Source: Parvibium lacunae (GTDB lineage Bacteria > Pseudomonadota > Gammaproteobacteria > Burkholderiales > Burkholderiaceae_D). Taken from it: 64,000 nucleotides of DNA. The stretch covers positions 186,001 through 250,000 of the forward strand of contig NZ_QPGB01000001.1 of assembly GCF_003335215.1 (NCBI RefSeq), written 5' to 3'. Position 1 is the first letter of the stretch, and each line of letters opens with the position of its first letter. The position numbers and the translations under genes were made by a program. This document shows, in pieces, positions 43,181 through 52,394 of the stretch. Below the pieces are notes generated by a model. That model did not search any database, was not told the origin of the DNA, and worked only from the letters and a program-made list of their open reading frames with translations.

Positions 43181-44041
43181 ATGTTCGTCATTATTGGTTA
43201 CGTCGTTGTTCTGGGCTGTTGCCTCGGCGGTTTTGCGCTGGCAGGGGGGCACTTAGCTGTGCTGTGGCAGCCTATTGAAGTCTTGATCATTTTGGGAGCT
43301 GCTACAGGGGCCTTCATCATTGGTAATTCCCCTAAAGTGATCAAGGCAACCTTGAAGGCCCTGCCTACTGTCCTAAAAGCATCAACGCATAGCAAAGCAC
43401 GCTACATGGAATTAATGGCGATGATCTTTGATGTGTTGACCAAGGTGCGCAAAGAAGGGTTGATGTCGATTGAAAAAGATGTAGAAGACCCTCACAACAG
43501 CCCCACTTTTTCTAAATATCCCACCGTTTCTCATGATCACCACCTGATGGAGTTCATTACCGATTACCTGCGCCTGATGGTTAGCGGTAATTTGAATCCC
43601 TTGGAGATCGAATCACTGATGGATAGTGAAATCGAGACCCATCACCACGAAGCTGAGGTACCTGGTCATACCATCGCTAAGCTTGCGGATGGTTTGCCCG
43701 CCTTCGGTATTGTGGCCGCGGTGATGGGGGTTGTGCACACCATGGAATCGGTGGGGCGTCCCCCATCTGAACTTGGGATGATGATTGCCGCTGCGCTGGT
43801 AGGTACTTTTTTGGGGATTTTAATGGCCTATGGTTTTGTGGGCCCCCTCGCCAGCTTGCTTGAGCAAAAAGCCATGGAAGATACCAAGCAGTTGGAATGC
43901 GTCAAAGTCACCCTTCTAGCCAGTTTGAATGGGTATGCCCCAGCATTGGCAGTCGAGTTCGGGCGCAAGGTTCTTTACTCTACTGAGCGCCCAACCTTTA
44001 TCGAGTTGGAAACCCATGTTAAGCAAAGTGCAAAAAAATAG
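43181..44041 (+). CDS. motA: Flagellar motor stator protein MotA
   Basis: Proton-channel stator subunit that pushes on FliG. The 286-residue protein has four membrane helices and the conserved proline helices DGLPAFGIVAAVMGVVH and LMAYGFVGPLASLLEQ, with the charged cytoplasmic loop between helices 2 and 3. First gene after the sigma-28 promoter; motB follows 11 bp later. Confidence 0.95.
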   Translation: MFVIIGYVVVLGCCLGGFALAGGHLAVLWQPIEVLIILGAATGAFIIGNSPKVIKATLKALPTVLKASTHSKARYMELMAMIFDVLTKVRKEGLMSIEKDVEDPHNSPTFSKYPTVSHDHHLMEFITDYLRLMVSGNLNPLEIESLMDSEIETHHHEAEVPGHTIAKLADGLPAFGIVAAVMGVVHTMESVGRPPSELGMMIAAALVGTFLGILMAYGFVGPLASLLEQKAMEDTKQLECVKVTLLASLNGYAPALAVEFGRKVLYSTERPTFIELETHVKQSAKK

Positions 44042-44052
44042 CGTGATGAATC

Positions 44053-44982
44053 ATGGCAAATAAGGACGACGATAAGCAAATAGTTATCCGCCGTATCAAA
44101 AAAGTGGCCGGGGGAGGCCATCACGGCGGTGCTTGGAAAATTGCTTATGCTGACTTTGTAACAGCCATGATGGCCTTTTTCCTGCTGATGTGGTTGCTTG
44201 GTTCCACCACCAAAGGTGATTTGCAAGGTATTGCTGATTATTTTAGCTCTCCGTTGAAAGTTGCCCTTGAAGGAGGTTCTGGGGCTGGAGACAGTTCCAG
44301 TCTCTACCAGGCTGGCGGGGAAGATCTCACGCGACAGCACGGTCAAGTGAAGCGCGGTGATGTTGCGCCTAAAAATCAGATGATTAACTTACAGGCAGCA
44401 AAAGCCGAGATGGAGCGCCAGGAGCGTCGTCGGATGTTTGATCTGAAGGCAAAAATTGAGGGCGCAATCAGCAACAGTGTCGAGCTGAAGCAGTTAATGA
44501 ACCAGATCAAGATGGAAGTAACGGCGGATGGATTGCGCATTTCTATCGTCGATGAACAAAATCGGGCGATGTTTGACAGTGGCAGCGCCGTATTAAAAGA
44601 TTACACAAAGGCACTCTTGCGTGAAATTGCCCAGGCTTTGAACAGTGTGGATAACCGCATTAGTCTTTCAGGGCACACAGATGCCACGCCCTTTGCCAGC
44701 GGCCAGCGTGGCTATAGTAATTGGGAGCTCTCTGCCGATCGTGCGAATGCTTCTCGACGAGAAATGATTGCAGGCGGACTCGATGAAAACAAGGTGTTGC
44801 GGGTGGTGGGTTTAGCCTCTGCCCTGCCGCTAGATGCCGAGCATCCCAATGCGCCAGTGAATCGGCGGATCAGTATTACGATCCTGAATAAAAAAGCTGA
44901 AGAAGCTGTGGCTAATGAAGATCGAAAATTTGACGTAAATGAATCTGAGCAGAGACAAGTTTCAGGTAAGAGCAATCCTTGA
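44053..44982 (+). CDS. motB: Flagellar motor protein MotB
   Basis: Stator subunit anchored to peptidoglycan. The 309-residue protein has a basic cytoplasmic N-terminus (IVIRRIKKVAGGGHHGGAW), one helix with the proton-binding aspartate (IAYADFVTAMMAFFLLMWLL), a plug/linker region, and a C-terminal OmpA-like domain with SLSGHTDATPF and SADRANASRREMI. The order and spacing with motA are standard. Confidence 0.95.
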   Translation: MANKDDDKQIVIRRIKKVAGGGHHGGAWKIAYADFVTAMMAFFLLMWLLGSTTKGDLQGIADYFSSPLKVALEGGSGAGDSSSLYQAGGEDLTRQHGQVKRGDVAPKNQMINLQAAKAEMERQERRRMFDLKAKIEGAISNSVELKQLMNQIKMEVTADGLRISIVDEQNRAMFDSGSAVLKDYTKALLREIAQALNSVDNRISLSGHTDATPFASGQRGYSNWELSADRANASRREMIAGGLDENKVLRVVGLASALPLDAEHPNAPVNRRISITILNKKAEEAVANEDRKFDVNESEQRQVSGKSNP

Positions 44983-45047
44983 AATTGTCTTATGTAAGAA
45001 AACAGGCAGTATCTTGACACGATGAATAGCTGAGACAGGAGCACGAA

Positions 45048-46001
45048 ATGGCCAAGCAACATGAATATCAATTGATTGACATGATCAATGACAAAGCCCG
45101 GCTGGCAGGTTCTAACAAAATGGAACTCCTGTTATTTTCGCTGGGTGGACATGAAACATTTGGCATCAATGTGTTCAAGGTGCGCGAGGTTTGCGAAACC
45201 TTGCCGATTACTAAAACCCCGAATATGCCAGGTGGGGTAGAGGGAATCATTTCTTTGCGCGGTAGCATCCTGCCCGTGCTAAATCTGGCTGCGTGCCTCA
45301 ACATGGAAAACGACAAACCCAAGACTAAGTTGATCATTACTGAGTTTTCCACTCACACCCAAGCTTTTCTGGTCCACGATGTGGATCGGATCGTCCGGGT
45401 TGATTGGGATCATGTGCGCGCCCCCCAGAGCATGCCAGCTCACGTATCCGGGAAAATTACCGCACTGACTGAGCTGCCTGATGGCAAATTGGTTTCCATT
45501 CTGGATGTTGAGCAAATTTTAGGCGATGTAATTGGTGATGAACCTGTACCAACCTTTGAGCCGGTGACCGAAGAGGTGGGCAATGCCACGCTGTTCTTTG
45601 CCGATGATTCGCCTTTGGCTCGTAAGAAAATTATGGAAGTACTGGATAAACTCAAAATTACCTATCAGTTTGCCCACAATGGCCGTGAAGCTTGGGAGAA
45701 ACTTCGTGCTGTTGCGGCTAAAGCGGAAGCTGAAAACGCGAATTTATCGAAGCAGATTGGTATGATTCTGGTTGATGCTGAGATGCCTGAGATGGACGGT
45801 TATGTGTTAACCCGACACATTAAAGAAGACGCCCGTTTCAAAGGTATTCCAGTGGTGATGCATTCTTCTCTCTCTTCGGTGGCTAACAAGAAATTAGGCC
45901 AGCAAGTAGGGGTTGACGGCTATGTCGCTAAATTCCATCCAGAAGAATTGGCGTCGATGATAACAAACATGATGCGTAATACGAAGGAGGCAGCACTATG
46001 A
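45048..46001 (+). CDS. cheV: Chemotaxis protein CheV (CheW-receiver fusion)
   Basis: Couples receptors to CheA and carries a phosphorylatable domain for adaptation. The 317-residue protein has a CheW-like domain (about 25-170; [31 protein letters not shown]) and a receiver (about 180-315) with [12 protein letters not shown], the phospho-Asp in [12 protein letters not shown], the Ser pair in MHSSLSS and the Lys in [11 protein letters not shown]. No separate cheW is in this operon, so CheV may be the local coupling protein. Overlaps cheY by ATGA. Confidence 0.93.
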   Translation: MAKQHEYQLIDMINDKARLAGSNKMELLLFSLGGHETFGINVFKVREVCETLPITKTPNMPGGVEGIISLRGSILPVLNLAACLNMENDKPKTKLIITEFSTHTQAFLVHDVDRIVRVDWDHVRAPQSMPAHVSGKITALTELPDGKLVSILDVEQILGDVIGDEPVPTFEPVTEEVGNATLFFADDSPLARKKIMEVLDKLKITYQFAHNGREAWEKLRAVAAKAEAENANLSKQIGMILVDAEMPEMDGYVLTRHIKEDARFKGIPVVMHSSLSSVANKKLGQQVGVDGYVAKFHPEELASMITNMMRNTKEAAL

Positions 46002-46387
46002 ATCCAGACCAAATTAAGTTTTTGATTGTCGATGACTTCTCGACAATGCGTCGGATTGTCCGTAATTTGTTGAAAGAAATTGGCTACAGCAATGCTGACG
46101 AAGCAGAAGATGGTGCCGCCGCCTTACAAAAGCTTAAAGCGGGTAGCTTCAATTTTGTTGTAAGCGATATCAATATGCCGAATATGAATGGTTTCGAATT
46201 GCTGCGGAACATTCGTGAAGATCCTCAGCTCAAGACGCTTCCTGTTTTGATGGTAACAGCCGAAGCCAAAAAGGAAGATATTGTGTTGGCTGCTCAGATT
46301 GGTGCCAGTGGTTATATCGTCAAGCCGTTTACCAAAGCGACGCTTGAAGAGAAGCTAACCAAGATCATCCAAAAATTACAAGGCTAA
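45998..46387 (+). CDS. cheY: Chemotaxis response regulator CheY
   Basis: Single-domain receiver that, phosphorylated, binds the flagellar switch. The 129-residue protein has all key residues: Asp12-Asp13 in [11 protein letters not shown], phospho-acceptor Asp57 in [12 protein letters not shown], Thr in [11 protein letters not shown] and Lys in [16 protein letters not shown]. Overlaps the cheV stop by 4 bp; cheZ follows after 23 bp. Confidence 0.96.
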   Translation: MNPDQIKFLIVDDFSTMRRIVRNLLKEIGYSNADEAEDGAAALQKLKAGSFNFVVSDINMPNMNGFELLRNIREDPQLKTLPVLMVTAEAKKEDIVLAAQIGASGYIVKPFTKATLEEKLTKIIQKLQG

Positions 46388-46410
46388 CAACAAAAATTCA
46401 TAAGGAGAGC

Positions 46411-47181
46411 ATGATGGCTAACGATCCAGATGATCTGGAAGCGCTGTTTGACCAAATTTCATCGCAGCGTGTCGCTGAAGAAAAATCAAAAGAGGCTCCT
46501 GCTGCCAGCGCTGCCCAGACGGCAGCAGCTCCAGCAAACGCTCAGGATGTCAAGGCACAGTACGATCAGGTTAAAGATGCTTATGATATTTTTCAGCGTG
46601 TTGGTACGCTAACACGTAACCTACACGACGCGTTGCGTGAGTTGGGCTATGACAAGAAACTGGATAGTGCCGTAGGGAGTTTACCCGACGCAAGAGCGCG
46701 CTTGACCTACATTGCTAATTTGACTGGTCAAGCTGCTGAGAAATCATTGTCTTGTGTTGAAAAGGGACAAGATACGGCGGGCAAGCTCGAGGCTGATGCG
46801 GTCAATTTACGTGATCGTTGGGAAAAGCTTTATGCCAAACAACTGTCTGTGGACGAGTTCAAGGCTTTGGCTGGCGATACTCGGGGCTTCTTACAGAAAT
46901 TACCTGAAACCTCAGGGCAATTTAACGGCCTATTCCTAGACATTATGATGGCCCAAGATTTTCATGATTTAACCGGGCAGGTGATTAACAAGATTGTCAA
47001 TATTGCCCAAACGCTTGAAGAAAGTTTGGTCAAATTGTTACTCGATGCCACGCCGCCAGAAAAACGGGTTGATGCCGCAGACAGCTGGTTGAATGGTCCC
47101 GTTATTAATGCTCAGGGCCGTACCGATGTGGTATCCAACCAAGAGCAGGTTGACGATCTACTGGCCAGTTTAGGTTTTTAG
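46411..47181 (+). CDS. cheZ: Protein phosphatase CheZ
   Basis: Dephosphorylates CheY-P. The 256-residue, mostly helical protein carries the catalytic helix LDIMMAQDFHDLTGQVINKI with the Asp and Gln that act on CheY, and the C-terminal CheY-tethering helix EQVDDLLASLGF, joined by a flexible linker. The Ala-rich N-terminal stretch (residues about 25-50) is unstructured. SD AAGGAG precedes two consecutive ATGs. Confidence 0.94.
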   Translation: MMANDPDDLEALFDQISSQRVAEEKSKEAPAASAAQTAAAPANAQDVKAQYDQVKDAYDIFQRVGTLTRNLHDALRELGYDKKLDSAVGSLPDARARLTYIANLTGQAAEKSLSCVEKGQDTAGKLEADAVNLRDRWEKLYAKQLSVDEFKALAGDTRGFLQKLPETSGQFNGLFLDIMMAQDFHDLTGQVINKIVNIAQTLEESLVKLLLDATPPEKRVDAADSWLNGPVINAQGRTDVVSNQEQVDDLLASLGF

Positions 47182-47214
47182 CACGAGCTTAATTTTGAAG
47201 AAACGAGGCACATA

Positions 47215-49116
47215 ATGTCCTTATCTGACGCGCAAGATCTCCTGCAAGACTTCCTGACAGAGGCGGGTGAGCTACTTGATGATGTGGATATGAAACTCGT
47301 CGAGTTAGAGCAACGACCTGATGACAAAGCCCTGCTTAATACCATTTTTCGTGGCTTCCATACGATTAAAGGGGGCGCTGGTTTTTTAGAGGCCCATGCG
47401 CTGGTTGCACTATGTCATCGCACCGAGAGTCTCTTTGATAACCTACGCAGCGGTAAGATGGCTATTACGCCCGAGGTAATGGACGTAATTTTGGCTTCCA
47501 CCGGCGAAGTGAAGCGGATGTTTGGTCAAATGGCCGCAGTGCAAGACCCTTCGCCGGCACCGGCCGAATTGATTCAGGCTTTGGATGATTGCTTGCAAGG
47601 CAAGGTCCCAAATATCCATGGCAATGTTGCCGCAGAGCCAGAGCCAGCCGTTGTCGCCCAAGCGGCCGTACCAGAACCCGTGGCTGCACCTGTAGCCCCG
47701 GCACCCACTAGCACACATGCTAGTGGCGAGCTTGATTGGAATAGTTTGTATCAAGCCATTGTTGGAGGGGCCTCGGCGACGCCTGTACCTCAGCCGGCCG
47801 CTGCCGTTCCAGCCGTGCCAACCGCGATACCGGCTTCTGCGCCGGTGCCAGCGCCCGCTCCCGCTGCAGAGGCTCCTGCGGCAGCAACGCCTGCAACGCC
47901 AGCACGGACGATGAAGGCAGCCCCTGCCCCTGCGCCAGTGGCCGCCGCCAAAGAAAATACCATTCGGGTAGATACCCAGCGTTTCGATCAGATCTTGAAC
48001 TTATCAGGAGAGATTGGCCTCACCAAAAACCGATTAAACCATTTGCGCTTGGCTTTATTGCGGGGAGAGCAAGACGATACCACCATGAAAACCATGGAAG
48101 CGGTGATTGGTCAAATGGATATGCTGGTGAGTGACCTGCAATCTGCGGTGATGAAGGCGCGGATGCAGCCAGTAGGCCGTGTATTCCAGAAATACAGCCG
48201 GTTGGCGCGTGATGTCGCCAGAACATTGGGTAAAGATATTGAACTGGTAATTTCTGGGGCAGAAACCGAAGTTGACAAAACAATTCTGGAAGAGTTGAAC
48301 GACCCCTTGGTGCATTTGGTCCGTAACTCTTGCGATCACGGGATTGAAACGCCGAAAGAACGCCGTAGCCAAGGTAAACCCGATCGTGGGACGATTAATC
48401 TCTCCGCACGGCAGACCGGCGATCATATTGTGATCGAAATCGTGGATGACGGCCGTGGAATGCGGCCCGAAATTCTCCGGCAAAAAGCGATAGAAAAAGG
48501 CTTGATTAAGCCCGATGAGGCGGCACTGTTAGATACGCGCCAGAGTCTGCAATTGATTTTCCTGCCTGGGTTTTCGACGAAGTCCGAAATTTCTGATCTG
48601 TCCGGACGTGGTGTTGGCATGGATGTTGTAAAAACCAACATCGAGAAACTCAAAGGCCGTATTGATATTCAGTCTGATGTGGGGCGAGGTTCCAGGATTA
48701 CCATTTCCCTACCGCTGACGTTGGCCATTTTGCCTGTACTCATGCTCACGTTGGATGAGCAGATTTTTGCAATTCCGCTGTCTGCCGTGCGTGAAATCAT
48801 CCCAATCCAGGATGAAAACCTCCAATATGTCTCGAATAAACCCATGATGGTGGTTCGTGGCGAAGTCATGCCTTTGATTGATCTCTCTTCGACGATTGGG
48901 CGCGCACGTGAAACGCCTGCCAAAGTAGGGGTTGTTGCGGTTGTTGAAGAAAAGGGAGTGGTGCTTGCGGTAGATAGCTTTGTGGGTCAAGATGAAGTCA
49001 TGATCAAACCGCTGGAGGGGGTCAAACCCAAAGGCGTTGCAGGCGCTACCTTATCGGGCGATGGCGTGCTGGTTTTGGTGCTGGAGCTCCGTGAGTTATT
49101 GGATGGCATGCTATAA
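47215..49116 (+). CDS. cheA: Chemotaxis histidine kinase CheA (no P2 domain seen)
   Basis: A 633-residue kinase. P1 (residues 1-105) has the phospho-His49 in RGFHTIKGGAGFLE; residues about 135-245 are an Ala/Pro-rich linker in place of a clear CheY-binding P2 domain; P3 dimerisation begins near 246 (NTIRVDTQRFDQILNLSGEI); the P4 ATPase has the N box HLVRNSCDHGIETP, G1 VDDGRGM and G2 GRGVGMDVVKTNI; P5 is CheW-like and ends near the C-terminus. Last gene of the operon, before a strong terminator. Confidence 0.94.
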   Translation: MSLSDAQDLLQDFLTEAGELLDDVDMKLVELEQRPDDKALLNTIFRGFHTIKGGAGFLEAHALVALCHRTESLFDNLRSGKMAITPEVMDVILASTGEVKRMFGQMAAVQDPSPAPAELIQALDDCLQGKVPNIHGNVAAEPEPAVVAQAAVPEPVAAPVAPAPTSTHASGELDWNSLYQAIVGGASATPVPQPAAAVPAVPTAIPASAPVPAPAPAAEAPAAATPATPARTMKAAPAPAPVAAAKENTIRVDTQRFDQILNLSGEIGLTKNRLNHLRLALLRGEQDDTTMKTMEAVIGQMDMLVSDLQSAVMKARMQPVGRVFQKYSRLARDVARTLGKDIELVISGAETEVDKTILEELNDPLVHLVRNSCDHGIETPKERRSQGKPDRGTINLSARQTGDHIVIEIVDDGRGMRPEILRQKAIEKGLIKPDEAALLDTRQSLQLIFLPGFSTKSEISDLSGRGVGMDVVKTNIEKLKGRIDIQSDVGRGSRITISLPLTLAILPVLMLTLDEQIFAIPLSAVREIIPIQDENLQYVSNKPMMVVRGEVMPLIDLSSTIGRARETPAKVGVVAVVEEKGVVLAVDSFVGQDEVMIKPLEGVKPKGVAGATLSGDGVLVLVLELRELLDGML

Positions 49117-49157
49117 CTGAGCCTAACGAGTTTCTTACCCGTAAAATCGGGTCCCAA

Positions 49158-49191
49158 GTAAAAAGCGCGCTGGACACAGCGCGCTTTTTAC
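49158..49191 (+). terminator. Terminator of the mot-che operon
   Basis: Perfect 15-bp stem GTAAAAAGCGCGCTG / CAGCGCGCTTTTTAC with loop GACA; T-run inside the distal arm. Confidence 0.9.
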
Positions 49192-49297
49192 ATCCAGAGA
49201 GAGCGCACGCTCAGGGTTACAATACATGCAAATAGACTAACCCCGCTGCCTGCGCGGGCTAGTTTCTATGACCGATTAATGACTGGAAACGCTCGTT

Positions 49298-49834
49298 TTG
49301 AATGCATTTGCTCTAAATACCGATATTCCCCCCCTGTCTAGTCCCAGTGATCAGCGATTTCTTCGTGATGTGCTGGGAGAGTTTGTCACTGGCGTGACGA
49401 TTATGACGACCCTCAACCAGCAGGGGGAGCCTGTTGGTTTAACCGCAAATTCGTTTAACTCTGTCTCGTTGACGCCGCCGCTGGTCTTATGGAGCCAAAA
49501 TCGCCAATCGAGCAATGCCAGTGTGTTTTCGCAGGCTTCTTATTTCGCTGTCAATATTTTAGAAGTAGGACAAGCGCCATTAGCGCGCCAGTTTGCGAGT
49601 AAAGTTGCAGACCGTTTCGCCGGTGTGAGTTACGAATTGGCCGCAGAGGGCGTACCTCTGCTAACGGGCTGTTTGGCCTGGTTAGTCTGTCGGCGTCAAC
49701 AACACTATGAAGCCGGTGATCACCTTATTCATTTGGCAGAGGTGGTGGCTTGCCAGCATCAGTCCAATCAGGCGCCTGGCTTGGTATTTCACCGCGGTCA
49801 ATTTTTTTCGAGTTCTGGTGGAAGATCAGAGTAA
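49298..49834 (+). CDS. Flavin reductase family (FMN-binding split-barrel) protein
   Basis: A 178-residue flavin-dependent reductase of the HpaC/ActVB type, recognisable by FVTGVTIMTTLNQQGEPVGLTANSFNSVSL read in parts, PPLVLWSQNRQSS and the later GDHLIHLAEVV. Such proteins supply reduced FMN/FAD to monooxygenases, but no partner oxygenase is nearby. There is no in-frame ATG before the domain: TTG 49298 is the best start (an in-frame stop lies at 49280). Confidence 0.85.
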   Translation: MNAFALNTDIPPLSSPSDQRFLRDVLGEFVTGVTIMTTLNQQGEPVGLTANSFNSVSLTPPLVLWSQNRQSSNASVFSQASYFAVNILEVGQAPLARQFASKVADRFAGVSYELAAEGVPLLTGCLAWLVCRRQQHYEAGDHLIHLAEVVACQHQSNQAPGLVFHRGQFFSSSGGRSE

Positions 49835-49958
49835 AATTTCGGCGCTGAGGGTATTGATTATTAGATCGGATCAAACAAACTGGTATGGCAGCGATCCGTA
49901 AGCTCACGCAATAGATCGCTGCTCAGCGCGATGGACCGCATCTTTTGGGGAGAAAACT

Positions 49959-50633
49959 TTGTTTAGTATTATTCAAGCAGCGGGTTGGCCGATCTGGCCC
50001 TTATTATTGGCATCAGTGCTAGCGATTGCGTTGATCATTGAGCGTGCCCTTTCCTTAAAAACTGAGAAAGTTATGCCATCTAATCTGGTGGGCGAGGTAT
50101 TGCAATTACACCGGCTACGTCAGGTCAATGCCGATGTGTTACAGAAACTTGAACAAAATTCACCACTCGGAAAAATTCTGGCGGCGGGCCTGCGCAACGA
50201 GCGCGCGACGCGTGAGGTGATGAAAGAAGCCATTGAGGAAGCAGGGCGTGCAGCCAGCCATCAACTTGAACGATTTCTGATGACGCTTGGTACGATTGCC
50301 TCGACAGCCCCCTTGTTTGGGCTCTTTGGCACCGTGGTCGGGATGATTGAGATCTTTGGCGCATCCGCGCCGACGGGAACTAACCCACAAGCCTTGGCTC
50401 ATGGTATTTCAGTGGCGTTATACAACACAGCTTTTGGCATAGCTGTGGCGATTCCTGCGATGATTTTTTATCGCTACTATCGTGGCAAGGTAGATAGCTT
50501 AATCGTTGACATGGAGCAGTTGGCGATCAAATTTGTCGATGCCTTACATGGAACGGGTTTTCCTGCTGCGGGGCCGGTCACCCCAGCCAGCCCAGCGACA
50601 GCTAAACCAGCCGCGACCAACAAGAAGCGCTAG
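49959..50633 (+). CDS. exbB: ExbB/TolQ-type proton channel protein
   Basis: Inner-membrane energiser for TonB-dependent import. The 224-residue protein has three membrane helices: WPIWPLLLASVLAIALIIER near the N-terminus, LGTIASTAPLFGLFGTVVGMI, and ISVALYNTAFGIAVAIPAMI. TTG 49959 is the start, with GGGGAG seven bases ahead. The C-terminus is an Ala/Pro-rich tail ending in KKR. exbD follows after 17 bp; no tonB in view. Confidence 0.88.
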   Translation: MFSIIQAAGWPIWPLLLASVLAIALIIERALSLKTEKVMPSNLVGEVLQLHRLRQVNADVLQKLEQNSPLGKILAAGLRNERATREVMKEAIEEAGRAASHQLERFLMTLGTIASTAPLFGLFGTVVGMIEIFGASAPTGTNPQALAHGISVALYNTAFGIAVAIPAMIFYRYYRGKVDSLIVDMEQLAIKFVDALHGTGFPAAGPVTPASPATAKPAATNKKR

Positions 50634-50650
50634 CAATCGGGACCAGAGCC

Positions 50651-51073
50651 ATGAATTTCCGTCGCGGTATGACACGTGAAGAGCCAGAAATTAACTTTAT
50701 TCCATTGATTGATGTGCTGCTCGTCATTTTGATTTTTCTGATGGTGACAACAACCTATTCTAAGTTCAGCGAGTTACAAATAACCCTGCCAACTGCAGAG
50801 GCGAATAAAGCGGTTGAGCGTGAGAAAGAAATCATTGTTTCAGTCACTGCTGATGGCAAATATGCGATTGACCGCGTGTTGGTGAATTTCGTTAATGTCT
50901 CCACACTGGCGCAAGAGCTGCAGCGCGTCGCTGGGGACCGGGTAGATCCTACGATTATCGTCAATGCCGATGCAGGTGCCAGCCACCAAGCCGTGGTGAA
51001 TATTTTGGAAGCAGCGCGTTTAGCGCAATATCCACGGCTCACCTTCGCTACTCAAACCGGGAGCAGCCGCTAG
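50651..51073 (+). CDS. exbD: ExbD biopolymer transport protein
   Basis: A 140-residue single-span protein; the helix INFIPLIDVLLVILIFLMVT contains the conserved proton-carrying Asp. The periplasmic domain (about residues 50-135) shows IIVSVTADGKYAIDRV and TIIVNADAGASHQAVVNILE as in ExbD/TolR. Pairs with exbB just upstream; lpxK starts 4 bp after its stop. Confidence 0.93.
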   Translation: MNFRRGMTREEPEINFIPLIDVLLVILIFLMVTTTYSKFSELQITLPTAEANKAVEREKEIIVSVTADGKYAIDRVLVNFVNVSTLAQELQRVAGDRVDPTIIVNADAGASHQAVVNILEAARLAQYPRLTFATQTGSSR

Positions 51074-51077
51074 CGTC

Positions 51078-52187
51078 ATGTGGCGAGCAAAAATACTGGC
51101 CCTGTGGGCGAGGCCGCGTCTCTCAATGTGGCTCTTTCCCTTATGGCCTATATCCTTGTTTTATCGCAGCGCGATGGCGCTACGGCGTTATGCCTATCGT
51201 CAAGGATGGCTCAAAGCCTGGCGCGCTCCAGTGCCAGTGGTTGTTGTTGGCAATGTCTACGTCGGGGGAACGGGTAAAACGCCATTTACCCTAGCCTTGG
51301 TGAAACTTTTACAACAGCAAGGCTGGCGTCCCGGGATTGTCTCCCGAGGTTATGGGGCACGGCAGTCAGCCACTGATAAACCAGAGCTGGTCTTGCCAGA
51401 AAGTGACCCACTACAGGTTGGTGATGAGCCCCTACTCATGGCGCGTCGGCGTAATTGTCCGGTTGTGGTCCATCGCCAGCGTGTGACAGCGGTGCAGCAC
51501 CTGCTGTCCTTGCAATCAGAGATTGACATCGTTGTTTGTGATGATGGTTTACAGCACTTGGCGCTGGCGCGTGATCTGGAAATCATGGTGCTTGACCAGC
51601 GCGGTTTTGGAAATCGACACTGTTTGCCTGCCGGGCCCTTACGGGAACCGGCAATACAAGCAAACTCTTTTTCTGTTTGGGCCTGCAATGGCGCTGTTCC
51701 GCCAGTTTCCGCATCACCCAGTCATGGTGTCGTCCTTATCCCTTTTGTTTTAGAGCCGACGGCATTGCGTGCGGTCGCGGATCAATCCCCCTATGCTTTG
51801 CCAGACTTAGCGGGTAAGCGAATTCTGCTTTTTGCCGGCATCGGCGCGCCAGAGCGGTTCTTTACGAGTATGCAAACAATTCTGGAAAAGGCACAAGCAG
51901 AACACTGGCAAATGCGAGCCTTTCCAGATCATCACCCTTATCAGTCAGCGGATCTGGCGAGTTTAATTGCGCAGTCTGCAGGTCAGCTTGATCTTTTGAT
52001 TTGTACTGAGAAAGATGCCGTAAAATGTCAAAAATTTGCGGCTCAGCTAGCTTTGCCACTTCTATATCTGGCCGTAGAAGCCCAAATCGACGAATCAGTC
52101 CGTCCGCAGTTGTGGCAAACATTGGCAGCACTCAAACAAACTCAATCGATTGAAGCCTTGAGCCGAATCAATCAACCCACAATGTAA
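51078..52187 (+). CDS. lpxK: Tetraacyldisaccharide 4'-kinase LpxK
   Basis: Phosphorylates the lipid A precursor at the 4' position. The 369-residue protein has an N-terminal amphipathic/membrane-associated segment, Walker A VGNVYVGGTGKTPFTLALV, Walker-B-like DIVVCDDGLQHLALARD and EIMVLDQRGFGN. Length is slightly above E. coli (328), mainly in the C-terminus. Begins 4 bp after exbD and precedes Trm112 and kdsB, a common lipid A/LPS cluster. Confidence 0.94.
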   Translation: MWRAKILALWARPRLSMWLFPLWPISLFYRSAMALRRYAYRQGWLKAWRAPVPVVVVGNVYVGGTGKTPFTLALVKLLQQQGWRPGIVSRGYGARQSATDKPELVLPESDPLQVGDEPLLMARRRNCPVVVHRQRVTAVQHLLSLQSEIDIVVCDDGLQHLALARDLEIMVLDQRGFGNRHCLPAGPLREPAIQANSFSVWACNGAVPPVSASPSHGVVLIPFVLEPTALRAVADQSPYALPDLAGKRILLFAGIGAPERFFTSMQTILEKAQAEHWQMRAFPDHHPYQSADLASLIAQSAGQLDLLICTEKDAVKCQKFAAQLALPLLYLAVEAQIDESVRPQLWQTLAALKQTQSIEALSRINQPTM

Positions 52188-52217
52188 TCGATCAGCATAG
52201 AACAGTGAGAAATTCAA

Positions 52218-52388
52218 ATGGATAAGCGTTTACTCGATATTCTGGTATGTCCACTGTGCAAGGGGACGTTGGAGTTCGACCGTGCAGCACAGGAGTTAAT
52301 CTGTCAGCACGATAAATTGGCCTTTCCCATTCGTGATGGCATCCCCGTGATGTTGGCCGACCAAGCACGGCCTTTAGAGCAACAATAA
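52218..52388 (+). CDS. Trm112-family (YcaR-like) zinc-ribbon-like protein
   Basis: A 56-residue protein beginning [20 protein letters not shown] and containing [17 protein letters not shown], the full Trm112/YcaR family signature. Only one CxxC pair is present plus a lone later Cys, as in bacterial members. It sits between lpxK (30 bp) and kdsB (6 bp), the usual position of ycaR. Bacterial function is unclear; some homologues activate methyltransferases. Confidence 0.92.
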   Translation: MDKRLLDILVCPLCKGTLEFDRAAQELICQHDKLAFPIRDGIPVMLADQARPLEQQ

Positions 52389-52394
52389 CCCTTT

